From contig NC_052619.1 in assembly GCF_016545825.1 (NCBI RefSeq), positions 71,186,115 to 71,250,114 of the forward strand: a stretch of 64,000 nucleotides of DNA, in the 5' to 3' direction. This document shows, piece after piece, positions 32,505 through 45,903 of this stretch (position 1 is its first letter; each line of letters starts with the position of its first letter). The stretch comes from Eucalyptus grandis (lineage: Eukaryota > Streptophyta > Magnoliopsida > Myrtales > Myrtaceae). The position numbers were made by a program, and so were the translations under genes. Below the pieces are notes generated by a model. It was not told the origin of the DNA. It did no database searches and worked only from the letters and a program-made list of their open reading frames with translations.

Positions 32505-33459
32505 TGAAAGGGCTAGTATGAACACCTAGAGGTTGGTAAATAGGTGTGAAAATAATTTTTGCAAAAAGCAGTAAAAATATTTTGTTTTTGAAACTAAGTC
32601 TGATGATCAGCAGACTTTAAAAGAGTTTAGACTTTAACTACAAAATTGAAGTACGAATAAAGTAAAGGAGTTTAAGGAAGAGAAAGGAATACAAAATTTA
32701 TAGTGATTCGTCTTAGATCAAGCCTACGTCCACTCTCTCACGCTGACAATCTTTTGGCTAGTTTCCATTAAGAATCAAAAAAGAATTTACAATTTTGTGA
32801 TCTCGATTTCTTAGTAAAGAGTCTATACTGCTCTCATGAAGTCACAGTGTAAGTCTCTCTATCTTTTAAGTATAAATATGAGCTCAGTGTAAAGAATAAC
32901 AAGTAAGTGGGAAGCTTCAGACTTTAGAATTCTTCTTTCATGCACTCTATCGAACGACTAAAGAGGCCTCCTTAAATACTCATTCATGCCTTCTCAACCA
33001 TTGGCACTTTCCAAATGAATTATTCTAATTAACCCGTTGGACAAAATCAATCAAGGAGATCTTCGAGCCATTTGAAGATTGTGATGAAAGTCCGTCAATC
33101 ATGTTCTTTCATACAATCAGAATCTTGGTTTCCATAAGTAGATTCTTTTCAAATTAACTTACTATCCGAAAAGATTTGACATATTTAAATTGACTCCAAT
33201 AAAGATAATCAATCTCGTAGGTGATATTTCCAACCAGAAGACCATATATTTATCTTGTTTGAACCGAACCCTTGAAGAAAGAAAGATAATCCTGTGTCTA
33301 GATAAGTCTTCATTCTTCACTTGCGTTCAATCTGGAATTTGTCAGAATGGGCAAATTTCTGTTGTAAAATAGACTTTGACTCAAAAGTCTAATAATCTTC
33401 AGAATAGAACTTAGATAAGTTTTGTCGGCTTCAAAACAACATAGGAGTTTTCTCTAACA
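32505..33459. mobile_element. 955-bp solo LTR inserted in block copy 2
   Basis: Begins TGAAAGGGCTAG and ends TCTCTAACA (TG...CA) with an AGATG target duplication at 32500-32504 and 33460-33464. In block copy 1 the same place reads gcagatgtagatgcag without an insert (about 11726-11741), a direct empty-site control. No coding domains or second LTR occur, so it is a solo LTR, and small frames inside are spurious. Family not assigned. Confidence 0.88.
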
Positions 33460-33689
33460 AGATGTAGATGCAGAACAAATTGAAGCACAAAGGTCTTTTT
33501 ATTTTTTTTATTTTTTGGGGGGTGGGGGGCGTGTTGGTGAAGCACAAAGGTTTGGGGATATAATGATGGATCAAAAAGAAGGCTTTTCTAATGTTGGATT
33601 TTGACAACTTAAGTCCATCACTTTATTTACTTCTTAGATGCAATGGACCGCTTTAAAATCTAAATAAAAACGAAGTTGAGCATGGGCTT

Positions 33690-34320
33690 CCAAGACGCTT
33701 CTTCTTCGCCGGATAAGCTATTTATCATATCAAATTGGTTTGAGTTCGGTTTGTGATCTAAGGAATTTTCCAGCAGAGTAAGGGCCTCAGCTGAAGCTGC
33801 AAATGATGTCATGACAGTTTGCGCAAAGCCATTGGCCAGAAGATTGGAGCTATTCCCTTCTGTGTAAGCTCCATTGATGTTTAAATTAAAGGCATCATGT
33901 TTCTGTGGTTTCTAAACTCGATCCGAAACTTGTTTGAGGTTAGTTTTTTTCCTTCGATCTAGCTAACTAGAGAGCGATACTATCGTACAAGGTCGGAGCA
34001 GCTTCCGGTAGCTTCCCTGGGTTTGGGACTTGTGCTCAAAACATAAAATTGTTCCGTTCCTTCCAAATTACCAAAAATAAATAGAGAGAAATTCGAAGGA
34101 AACTGAGGTATATTTAAAAGTTAATCAGCCATTCCCTAATCCTAGTCAAACGTGGATTTATTATGTTGATATTTAGGACTGGGTGAGACCATAAGTTCGA
34201 CGTCCAAGGGCAAAGCAAAAGAACATGCTCGATCATCTCTAGGTGCGGATTGCAGAGTGCACGCTGGATTAGGTACAATTTTACTCCGAAAAAGCTTTTC
34301 CTTTTATGAATGAAAAGCTT
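33690..34320 (-). pseudogene. LINE C-terminal remnant (zf-RVT plus RNase H), copy 2
   Basis: Matches 13150-13800 base by base with gaps. On the minus strand the RNase H start (LNINGAY) and QTVMTSFAA-like and EALTLLEN words are present, preceded by a more broken zf-RVT part. It lies at the same distance from the SOUL gene once insertions are removed, so it was present before the duplication. Confidence 0.8.
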
Positions 34321-34479
34321 TCATTTTTGTAGTTCTCTGCTGGTCGGCTTCTAACTTTCAATCAAATCAACGATAACTTTCAGAACATTTAATGAGTAAT
34401 TGACCTTTTAAGCATCAAATTTGATCTTGATCTACGGATAAAACACATTATCGTTTCAAAGGTCGAATTTCATTTTTCA

Positions 34480-37400
34480 TGTTGGGCAGTGTATTTGGGC
34501 AACAAATTAAGTTAAGACGTGTCCAAAATTGTTATCATAGAACAAAATATGCCCATGTATTTGGTAATAAAAAAGAGGGATAAGCAAAGTAAAAATTAGT
34601 TAAAATGCAATCCCATTCTAAAACTTTAAAAACGTGAAAACTCAAATTTTGAATTTATTGAAAAAGTATGATTAAGTTATTTCTTTTTACGTGATGATTA
34701 AAAAATCTGACGTCACTCTTTTTAATGCTTTTTAGGATATTTGACGTTAAAATATCGTCAAATGAGTGTCCCACCAACCTAACATATATAGCGTAAAAGA
34801 TATATATAAACTAGAGAGAGAAGGAGGGCGAGGTGCCCTCCCTTGCAAAGGGTCTTTGTAGGGGCAATCGGCAAGCCCTGAGACCTGGTATGCTTTTCCC
34901 TTAACCCTTGCCATTGAAAGGCCCCACCCCACCCCCCTTTCGATTTTGTTGACGTGACACCTATTAGGCCTCATATCTACACCGGGTGTCCTTAAAAATA
35001 TAGAATAAAGTCACATCAGAGTTTTGTACCATTTAAAATGGACAAAGGTGGTAAATGGCAATGAATTCAAACTTTTTGTATAAGTCTTGAAAACTTGATT
35101 TTTAGAATTTAATTTATTTTGTGCCACAAGTGTAAAATTGTGGCATGCATATACCTAATTTCTTTGTCAAATACTTATACCTAATTAATGAAGTGGAGAA
35201 TCATACAAATAAAGTGAAGTGAAGGACGTACTAATTTGGTAAAAGTCAATTTTAGTCCTTAATTTGCACTTTTTCTTCAGTCAAATCCTAGAACTATAAG
35301 TTTGTCTAATCAAGTCTCCAAATTGCATAAGTTACTCAAGTCCCTCCGATTCCGCATGCAATTAATTGGAGCCGGCACGTCATTGAAGTTAGCTAGAGAG
35401 TGACATGGAAAAACTTTTTACTACGATAGAAAACTATTTACTCAGGTAATATGTAGGACTAGAAAACTCCACGGTCACCCCCTAACTTAACCACGACCAT
35501 GAGTAATGAGATTTCTCAAGATTGATGTTGTATTTGAGATTTCCACATCAAAAGTCCCGTTGGTTCCAATGAGACGTAATCTCTAATTAGCTGAATTTGT
35601 GAGCCAAAGGGATTTGATAGACAAATTATGCGACTTCGAAGACTTGGCTAGATAAATTAAAGTCGGAGGAATTCATTGAAGAAAAAATCACAAATTCAGA
35701 GACCAAAAGTGAAATTTTACCATTAAGCTTCTCTTAAACTTGATATGAGCTTGCTTTGTCACTAGGGATGTGTGTAGCCCTGCAAACAAAATTATCCAAT
35801 GTTAAAGTATACTAGCAAAAGATAAAAAATTTCACGTAATTTAAAATCGTCTGCAAATTACTAAGTAATTAATAGATGAAATACAAATATTGCACACGGT
35901 ATTGACAAACAAATTTGTCATTTAAAAGGCATAAACTAATCTATATATCTAATGAAAGTGGAGTTCGTAGATTTTAAGATCTGATATTAAAAGGACGTCA
36001 ATAAGAATTCAAAACATAGTAATCATATAAATCATTTTCGAAAGTTATCTACTCTTGTGATTACTAATAAGAGTCGAAAAGTCAAATTCGAAATCTATAC
36101 AGCATGAATTATGAAGACTTTAATTCCGATGTAATTCAAAATTTCAATAACCATAACTTACAAAAAGTTTAAAAATAAATAGGAAGAGTAATTATGTAAT
36201 TTGCAAAGTAAATAAAATCAAAATGTATACGATGTAAGGAGTTAAATGATAAACACCATTTATAAGTTTGAAAAGATGGATTTATAAATTTTTGTTTCCG
36301 AACCCTAGAGTAACCCAACCCAACCAAACATAGGCCAACAATTTGAGTTGGCCCACTTTGATGGGTGGCCTAAGAGAATTCTAAATTGCCTCAAATATTT
36401 TCTTCTTCTTTTTGTTTGTTTTTTCTTTCTTTGGTGTGTCATTATCTTTGCTAAGTGACTTTTGAAAGTCCAGTCAAACTGCATAACTTAGGGTGGAAGC
36501 AGGCCGGATTTGGGTTTTGCTAGCTCTATGCACATCCTAAACCCTACTCAAAATTGTGCAAGATTTAAGTACTTGACTGCATTGTTTTAGAATTTAATTG
36601 CATTTTTGCTACAAGTTTAAAGCTCCGGTATACTTATACCTAATTAATAAAGTGGATAATTATACGAATAAGTAGAATGAAGAAATAACTAATTTGGTAA
36701 AATTCAATTATTAATCCTTAATTTACACTTTTTTAATCGAATCCTGGAACCATAAATTTTTCTAATCAAGTATCAAAATTTCATATTTTTGCTACTCAAG
36801 TCCCTCTGATTCCACATCCAATTAATTGGAGCGTACATGTCTGTAGGAGTTATCAAGAGATTGACATGGAGAAACTTTTTTACTATTGTAAACCATTAGG
36901 TAATATATAAGACTAGAAACCTCCATGATCACCGTGTAACTTAACCATAAGCAATGGGATTTCTCAATATTGATGTTGTACTCGAGATCTCCACATCAAA
37001 ATTCTCATCGGCTCCAATCATATAATTAATTCATACGCTAAGAAAGTTATATTTAAACAATGTGGATATCGCAGATTTTAAGATCTAATTCTAGAGCACA
37101 TCAATTAGAAATGAAAGCATAGTAATCACATAAATATTTCCAAAAGGTATCAACTCCTATGGTTACAAATAAGAATCAAAAAGTCAAATTCGTAATATGT
37201 ACGGTATGAACTATGAAGACTTCAATTCCGATGTGATTTAAAATTTCAACAACCATAACTTAGACAAAGTTTATGAAATAAATAAAAAGAGTAATTATGT
37301 AATCTGCAAATTAAATAAAATAAAATTATATACGATGTAAAGGGCTAAATGATAAAGACCACTTATGAGTTTGAAAACATCGAGGTTAAATTTATTGAAA

Positions 37401-37860
37401 AAAAAAAAAAAAAATCAGAACCCTAGAGTAACCCAACACAATTCAACATAGGCCAACAAATTGAGTTGGCCCATTTTGATGGGTGGCCTAAGAGAATTCT
37501 AAATGGGCCTCAAACATTTTCCTTTTTTTCTCTCTCTCTTTTCTTTTTTTTTTTTTTTTTTGGCATATCATTGTCTTTGCTAAGTGACTTTTAAAAGTCC
37601 AGTCAAAATGCGTAACTTAGGGTCCGCCAAGTGCTGTGTACATCCCAACCCCTACTCAAAATTCTGCGAGATTCTCGACGCAATTGAGGTGCCAAACCCA
37701 GGCCCCCATAGGAAGCCAGGTATGAAGACCCGCCCAAACCCTATTAGTCTATAGGTTTGGTCAATACTTTTACACCAAATACAACAATTATTTCAGATTT
37801 CTTACAGATTAAGGTAACTACAAATGGGTGGAACAAAAATATAAGTCGTGAAAACAAGAG
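34480..37860. repeat. AT-rich block tail in copy 2 with an internal tandem duplication
   Basis: The tail unit occurs twice: about 35070-36567 and about 36568-37700. Both contain cttatacctaatta-ataaagtgga, gtaacttaacca, gtagtcacata-like and ggcccattttgatgggtggcc sequence, and both end in cttagggt...cacatcc-like sequence. The second unit has a deletion near 37018 (ctccaatca joined to tataattaattcat). No genes seen. Confidence 0.75.
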
Positions 37861-38830
37861 TACGATGATTAACCCTATTTATCAAGAACTCTACGATTGA
37901 TTGTGAGGGAAAAAAAAAAGGAAAATCTAATGCTTGCAATAATGTTTGAAAATAGGGATAAAAATTATGAAGAAAACGATTAGAAATGAATTTAGGTTAA
38001 AGGCTTGATCTAATGTGCAACTGACTTTGAAAAATAAAGAAGGTATTTTTCTAAACAAGACTTAAGTTTCGAGGAGCTTGCTCAAGTGATTTCATTTTTG
38101 TCTTATATTTGGTTTTTTTTTTTTTTGTCACATATCTTTTAATGATGGAGAAAATAATACAAATGATCTCTGAACTTTAATCTAATGTGCAATATCAGCA
38201 TTTGAAATTTAGTTTATTCAATGTAATTCTTGAACTATTAGCAAATGTTCTATATAATTCAAAGACTATATAAATATGCCAATGTCATCTTTCCATAAAT
38301 TATGTCTACAAAATTTGCTAACATGACTTCCAATTCATTAAGTTTGAACGGTGGACAATAAAAAAAAGTTACATGTAGATTATCCAATTAAGATATTTGT
38401 CACAAATCACGATATAATAATCATCATCAAAAAATGATGAACACGGATTTTACCATAGCTTTTTTCTCTTCAAAAAGTAGATGGACATGTTGACTCATAA
38501 TTTTTAAAAATCTAATTTGGCATATAGTAATTTACATCATCAACTAATGTCTAATTTGTCATTTGAGCAAATGAAAAAATTATATTAAGCATTACTAATA
38601 GTTTATGAACTGCATTAAACATATTAAAAATTCAGAAACAATTTGTATCATTATTCCTTCAAATGAAATCGAGATATTTTATAGATTCGATAAGGAACAA
38701 TTCAAGAATATGTGAATCTCATTCTCAATTGCTAAACTTTGGTGAAATCTAGAATGCAACCCCTAAACTTAATTAATGTACTAAAATTTTAATTTTTCCA
38801 AGTGATATGATTCGCCAATTTCTCATTTTC

Positions 38831-41800
38831 CCTATGACAGACTAATGTGATAGTCACATGGCACTAACGTAATCTCTAACTATATCCACATTTGCCCTAA
38901 ATTATTGAAAAAGAATGGGAGAAGAGAGATTGACAATGAGGACACGGCCATATTCAATGAAAGGTCACCGGCCTTCTACCAATATAAGCATAAATTGCTT
39001 TACTTCAAAATCACAATTTTGTGACCTAATTGAAAATTCCACCCTTGTCTAATGACTATCAATGGAATTTACTCTTAGATTGTATTTGGTGTTTCGAATT
39101 ATTTGGCATAGCATATAGAAGTGACAAGATTATGTTGCTTCTATTTTTTTGCTTGTTTGGTAACCAATCAAATATAATAGGGGACATCAATGCGTACGAC
39201 ACTATCGATTATTTGGTGCACATCTCATATGATTTAGATTTAAACAACAAATAAGTCCAGATTCATTGTTTAGGCCATGTGCAATTGTGCATCCAATTCC
39301 AACATCTTTCAAGCACCCTCTATTGTTGTTCCTCATTTCTGACCTAGATTAAAAAGTACACAGATTGTCACAGGCTCATGCATGCATGAACCAGTGACAA
39401 TATCAATACTCAAACATTCTTGACTTACGCATGGCATCAGCAGCACCATCACAACATCATGCTCCTCCTGTCCCACAATATCATAAAGTCTCAATCTACT
39501 GACATGATCAAAGGGCATGTGCATGCAAAGGCCTTGAATAATTGACAATCATCATCACCATGTCTGTCCTTCCCCCAATTGCAACCAGAGGTGAGAAGAG
39601 ACTGATGTTTCAAATTGTGTACTTGGTTGGACCAACATCATCATGCATGCATCATCATGATGTGCCTATGGCATGCCAATCAAAAACCCCGGAAAAGAAA
39701 AAAGGAAAAAAAAAACGAGAGAAAAGACGCTTTCCCATTTTCGACAACTGCGGCCCTTCTGAATCACAATGAGGTTTGGTCTATCTATCCCAAAAATTTA
39801 TTAAGTAATTGATTAATCAATTAATTAATTAGGCTGGTCTCCACTTCCCCCGTATTTTGCTTTGGATAAAGCATATAGAATTTCCTGAAGTTATTCCTAT
39901 TGATTTAACCAGGAAAGCTGACTTGCCCGCTGGGACAAAATCATTGTTCTAGACCGACATTCCATGCTCAGAAAGCTGTTCTTTAAACCCCTCTTTTTCC
40001 CTTTTCAAGAGCTTATTCACATATTAAAATAAACACCAGATAAAGAACTTATTAATTAAAATAAAAAATTACACTATAACTTTGAGAGAGTGTGGGTGAA
40101 CAGTGTCTTTGGAAAGGGAATAGATGGTTTTCAGTGGCTCTAAATTCTCTTTATATATATATATTATTAACAACCATTCTTTCTCATGATTCTGGTCTCT
40201 TCTTTTGAGGTTGTCTACTAGTGGGGGATGTTTGCTTTAGCAATGTGCCAACTTTTAAAAATTATTTTTGAAGATTCTTTTCTGGTCTTGTCAATTAGGA
40301 TTGCTTGGTTAACGGTTGGTTTGATTTGTTTCTGACTTTGGAAAATCAAGAGAGCTTGCTATTGTATCAAATTGGGGAGGACAAGACAAAGAAGGTGGAG
40401 AAAAAAGAGAGCTTCTCATCCATCCAAATTGCATATGTTCCTGAAGCTCCCTTTGCTAGGGAGATGCAAATAGGTATCAAGATGCTTTTTGGTAAATTAA
40501 ATTTAGATTTTTTTGTTTTCTATTTCCCCAAGATTTTAGCACAAAGAGCTATAGCCTAGGAAAAGTATTCGATTTTAGATAAGGAATATTGTTTAGTCAA
40601 TCAAAATTTACGCTATCAAGACGAGTCTTTGAGATGACTTTGGCTCGAGAAGTGTTCCCAATAACTAGCAAAAGAGCATACAATTTATAACATGACAAAC
40701 ATAAATATTGAGAAAGAAAGTGAAGATTTGATGTGATTTGATGAGTTTATCACCATAACCCTATCAAAATGTTAGCAGAAATCTCCACACACGAGACATG
40801 CCATAACTAAGATAACACATCATTCACAAAGTGAATAGAATTCGTTATCTCATGAAAGATGGCTAGCCCATTTACCACTGTGCTGACTTCACATTTATCA
40901 CTAGTCATTGATAACTATATTTTTGTGAAAATAAATTATATCTGCCTCCGGTCAAGTGAATAGAAGTCTAGAAAGAATAAATGAAAAGATCTTCTGGCAC
41001 TTCCTCAGGCTAAGGATCAGAAAGCAATGCCAAACATAAAGCATGTTGACTCTCGGGAGTGGAAAGCCCACCGATTCGGCTGACCAAAAATCAACGACTT
41101 GGAGTCAATTTAGTCAAAATATGGAGCCATGTCATCATTACAAACTCCCAAAATTCCCATCAATAGAAGGAATGAATTGAAAGCCCACGGCCCACATAAT
41201 GGGGGCGTTAGACTTGACACCAGAAGCTGGCTTGCCTGTTTAGAATCACCTTCCGAAAAAAAAAAAAAACGGTACATAAATTTATGAAACTTTACATGTT
41301 AATCTATATGCGGGGGATATGTATATTATGAAAGTTGAGGTGTTTAGGGTTCAAAAAAGTCCGTGGCAAGTAGGTCAAGCAAAAAAAAAAGAAAGTAAGA
41401 GTTTATCTATACATGCTTTTGTCAATAATCCTAAGTACAATAAAGCTAGTGTACAAAATTGATATGTTGAGTGGTAAAATCATATCGAATGTTCCATATG
41501 GAGCACTTATTTTAAAGACTCGAGTATGATATATGACACCATTAGATATATGAATTCAATAGACCAATCTCGATATGTTTAGTACAACCAAAACCCTTTT
41601 CACATTGCATGGCATGATTTCATCTTTTTTCAAGGTTTCCATGAGATCAGAACCTTAAAGAACTTCTCTCGTTGGTTCTTGACTCATCAGTCACATTCAG
41701 AAGATGCTTAATCGTCCTGCTTCTTCCGAGCCATCATGGTGAGAAGTTTTTCGGTCAACTTCCTTTTGGGTCTTTAATCATGTTGCCTCCATATAAGCCC

Positions 41801-42024
41801 GCTATGCGTACACACATATGCTTTTGGTCAATTTGATCAGTTACTAAAGCTTGAGATCTTTGTGGACAAAAGTGGGACAATCAAATGTTTGACACTAGTG
41901 CTTTTGCCGACGTTACGCAGACCAATCCAATCACGCATATCAAGTAAGACTCCACCTAGAGAGTGATGGATGTGGCCATGAGTGAAAGACGATGCTGCTT
42001 ATTACTAATCCTTCTTGGTTGCAC
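38831..42024. other. Non-coding interval
   Basis: The only frames are short, for example 84 codons at 40305-40559 and 76 codons at 39542-39772, with no recognisable domain. Contains a 38-bp near-palindrome at 39364-39401. No element termini were resolved. Confidence 0.4.
39364..39401. repeat. 38-bp near-perfect palindrome centred on CATGCATG
   Basis: 17 of 19 base pairs match around the centre between 39382 and 39383: ATTGTCAC and GTGACAAT on the outside, TCATGCATGCATGA in the middle. CATGCATG is the RY (Sph) motif bound by plant B3 transcription factors, so a regulatory site or a small cruciform-prone remnant are both possible. Confidence 0.7.
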
Positions 42025-42499
42025 TGTATAATTTTATATTGTCATGCAGTAATAATAACAAGATTTTTTATGTATTATAACTTAGGAAAAGAATAAAACC
42101 AGCTTAAATACTTGTAACATTCCCCTTGCGGATAGGTTGGGATTCGGCTTAGAAGCAATGTCGCAGAAATTGATAATCGAAAAGAATCGAACACTAAACC
42201 TCTGGTACTATGTTAAATTTCATGGAACGACCGTTAGTTAAACTAAAAACCTTAATTTGTTGTATAATTTTCTATTTTCATGCAGTAATAATAACAAGAT
42301 TTTTGATGCATTATAACTTAGAAAAAGAATAATACCAGTTTAAATACTTGTAACATTCCCCTTGCGGATAGGTTGGGATTTTGGCTTAGAAGCAAAGTTG
42401 AGGAAATTGGCAATCGAAAAGAATCGAACACTAGACCTCTGGTACTATGTTAAATTTCATGGGACCACAATCTGTTAAACTAAAAACCTTAATTTGTTG
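42025..42499. repeat. Tandem duplication of about 236 bp
   Basis: Units 42025-42260 and 42261-42499 both start tgtataatttt, continue catgcagtaataataacaag, include cccttgcggataggttggga and tctggtactatgttaaattt, and end aaaaaccttaatttgttg. They differ by roughly a tenth. No coding potential; part of each unit looks like an older dispersed repeat. Confidence 0.85.
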
Positions 42500-45399
42500 A
42501 ATAAATGATTTGATTTTTAGGTGTTGTAATAAAATACGCAATCCAGGGGTGTACTAAACTACTGAAGTCCATCAGAATCACCTCGGAAAAGAGCTTGCAG
42601 GAGGAAACTGGAGACACATACATGTATATACATATATTCTCTTTCCATCACTTACAATAATAAGGCATGCATGGCATACAAAGGATCGATTCTGCTTAGA
42701 GTGTTTGTACTGGGGGTGAGATAGCGAGCATTACAGCAGAGATTTTCAGCTTTATTGCACTCCGGGCTGTGAAAAGTGAAACATTGTTTCATTAAGAAGA
42801 CGACACCACGTGGTCACTTTAAACAAGATCATTCCGAAAATGCTGGTCTCTAGCTTCCCTATGCTAATTACTTCCTCGTGCTCATGTTATTTATTTGCAT
42901 CCATGTTAGGTAGCATACTAATCTGTGCGAAAGATGCTGATCTAAAGCTTCCAGATGGGTTTTTTTTATCATTTTCATTTACCAAAGATTACACCCGATG
43001 ATTTATAACATCGTTTTACCTAGGTGCACAATCCTTTGATGATTTAGTGATAAATTTGATCCATGTCAAGATAATTGATAAGGAGTAAAGCTAAAGAAAA
43101 TTATTAACAAATAAGTGAAACATGAATTCCAAATGCCAAGTTTGCGCGCCCGCAATTTTACACTTGACATGCGTTTATATTAGTTCTAAGCATATATTGT
43201 ACTGTATACGGTTCATTAGGCTAAGCCCACATGCTTGTTCCCGTAAGAAGATACAATTTTTTTAAAAAGGGTTACGGCACCCAATCCGAGCTACTTTTAC
43301 AAGAAAAAGCGCGGCCAGAGTAATTAATGTTCCTAACATGAATTTAGATGTGTGAAATGTCAATGCAAAAAACCACACTTAGCCATGTTTTCAAAGAATT
43401 AGCATTCTAGTATGGCAACTTTCACACCTCAATGGACATAAAAAGAACTTTAGCCGTCCATTGTTCGGCACTAACATCTTCTTTCTACTTCAATAATGCA
43501 TCTGTCAAAATTAATGTTAATTAGGGTTCCGCTGCTTTCAGGGTTTACACCAGACGTGGGACCAATCTCTATATATTGTCGGCTTCAATATTGTTAGCCT
43601 GATTGGTCGTTATTAATGACCCTATAAAGCTACTAATGCCTAGGTCCTTAATAATAGAGGTGAAAGTAAAACATGCGTAGCGAGATTTGGTTGTTGAAGC
43701 CACAGTTCAAGTGAGATGAGGAAGGGATTCGTATCTAACTAGACCTCTATATTCACTAAGTATATTTTCATTCCTTAAACCAGAAACCCTAAAATTTTCT
43801 TGACATGATATTCCTTTCAACAAAATTCAAGAGTAAAAAAGGTGCCAAACACACTGAGGAAATGTCTGATTATGTCTACCATATGAATTGTAATGAGAGT
43901 GACACATTGTGGGCCAAATAAGTCTTCGATGCTGTCCACATAAGAAGAATAAAAAAGGCGGTGCAACAATAAGTAAATAAAGTTGGGGAGGATGCTGGGG
44001 CTGTTGCAGGCATCATTGCTCGGAACCCTAGAAAGAGAACCGTATAGGGCAATCTGGACTCTGGAGAGGGGGAAAAAGCAACCACAACTTTGGACATATA
44101 TACCATGATAATTTATTCGTTCATAAGATTCAACCATATGAAAATCGTTAAGATTGGCTAAATAAAAGAAAATTTCCAGCTTGCAAAGTATCTAATGACC
44201 CTATCAAAAGGAAATTGGACGGGGGCTCCTTTTTCATGAAAAATAATTTTTTGTAAGACGTTTTCAAAGGAATTTCTCCGGAAAAGTTGTCCAATTCTTC
44301 CTAGTGTGGTTGTCCTTTGCAAATAAGAGATTTAAGTTATTTTGCGATACTGGTTACTGGATACTAAGATATAAATTTTGAAGAAACAAAGGCTTCTCAG
44401 AAACCCAAATCCAAGTTTTGGGGTCTTAGATCTAGAGGCTCTAGTTTGGGTCTGGGGTATTGGGACCATTTGCTAGGCAATCAAGACGGATTTGCGTATG
44501 TGGAGACCAACTTGTATCATGGATAATGATTTCTGATTTTTAGAAAATGATATCATTTTGTTGAATTTAAATATAGATTGACTATAATAAGATTCTTAGT
44601 TTCTCATAAGAAATCCAATTATCAAAAAATGAAGAAAATATTTCCTGACAATTTATTTTTCATTAAGAAACGGAGCTTTAATTTATTATGCAAGAATGTA
44701 AAACAAGGATATGGAGTTGTCAATTCTAAAGCTTTTTTTTTTTCCTTAAACTTCCAACCTTTTTAACAAGCCAATTAAAATGAACTTATTACTTTTATTT
44801 GTGACTTTACTAGTGTGAAAAAGGCAATTAAGTAGAAAATTAAATAAAATTAGAAATGATTTCTACATATCAATATATGTATACTTGAAGACATTTAAGA
44901 TACTTCGAATTAAATGAAAGCCAAACAGTGAGAGCAATAAGATATGCAAAACGAAAAATAAAAATCCAAAATAATAACCATTCCAAATAAACCTAGTCTA
45001 GGCCGCAAACAAAAATGGACGATATGCATATTTATAATTCATCTATCGAAAAATAAATTGGAAGAATCTTTTTTAATGCAGGAAAAAAAAAAAAAAAGAA
45101 GGAAAATTGAAAGAGTCGCGCTAAAAGGCGAGTCCATTTTCATTCCCACATCTCTCTTCATCAGTGCAGAGATGAAAGCTGAAGGACGAGGGGACAGAGT
45201 AGAACAGAATCGTTTTCATCAGCAAATACAATTTCTCGACAAACGGATGTGGAACCGCAAGTACTTTGTCATAGGTTGATGGGAATCTATACGACTGGGT
45301 CATCTAATTGCATCCACAGTCATCCGTGACGTCACCTCTGTGCGGTGGTGATGTCATAATTGTATTTTGCTCCTCTTTCGCCACTTGATTCCCTAAAAT
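42500..45399. other. Non-coding interval
   Basis: A 106-codon minus-strand frame at 43817-44137 and a few shorter ones show no domain or conserved motif. I see no RNA gene or element end here. Confidence 0.4.
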
Positions 45400-45903
45400 T
45401 AGGGATGTGTAAAGGAATCAAAAATCGCCCTGACCACTTGAAATCGGACCAGGTACAGGTCTAATTTCCAGTTCTAAGTGTTAGACCACCCGCCTGAATT
45501 TAAAAAATAAAAATTCCTAAATCTTTAGAGTACTTACTAGTATTTATGTTAGATAGTTTTCTACTTTTGCCCACTTATAACAAGTTTAGTGAATGTGCAC
45601 TCTTACTTACACACTTCCTAACATACTAATATTGTTAATTCATTGGCTCTAACTAGGAATGTCTTTAATGATGTGATTCCGTTATGTAATTTTTGGTTGC
45701 ATATTATAGTTTTAACACGTGAAGTTTGGTGGGATCGATTCTATGGACCCACCCGAGAACCAGACTAGGCCGACAGTTTGATTCTTGAGTGGATCCATGA
45801 AATCAATAGCTAGTTTCCGATTCTAGTTTTTTAGAATTGGTCTTTAGTGGTCGGTTATTGGATTTAGGGTGGAAACCATGTACCCAAATCATGCTCTTCC
45901 CTA
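45400..45903. mobile_element. hAT-like MITE, older copy
   Basis: The ends are TAGGGATGTGTAAAGG on the left and, from the right on the opposite strand, TAGGGAAGAGCATGAT. Internal sequence (atcggaccaggtac, ggtctttagtgg) is shared with the element at 56402-57264. The flanking 8 bases (cctaaaat and acgaatat) match at only 5 of 8 positions, so the target duplication is eroded or the edges are off by a base or two. Confidence 0.55.

Larger units (their letters stand above)
30146..38830. repeat. Low-copy block, copy 2
   Basis: Collinear with 9726-27590, starting at tatatccactcaatcacata and gaatgcctaat. It carries the intact SOUL gene, the LINE remnant and the AT-rich tail. Copy-2-specific additions are an inverted-repeat element (about 31362-31733), a solo LTR (32505-33459) and an internal tandem duplication of the tail. 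It lacks the MITE and the LINE seen in copy 1, so those arrived after the duplication (or were lost here, which is less likely given clean empty sites). Confidence 0.85.

Noticed and set aside
43817..44137. 106-codon minus-strand frame
   Set aside because: No motif, overlaps another frame on the same strand, and lacks any conserved neighbour or splice signal.
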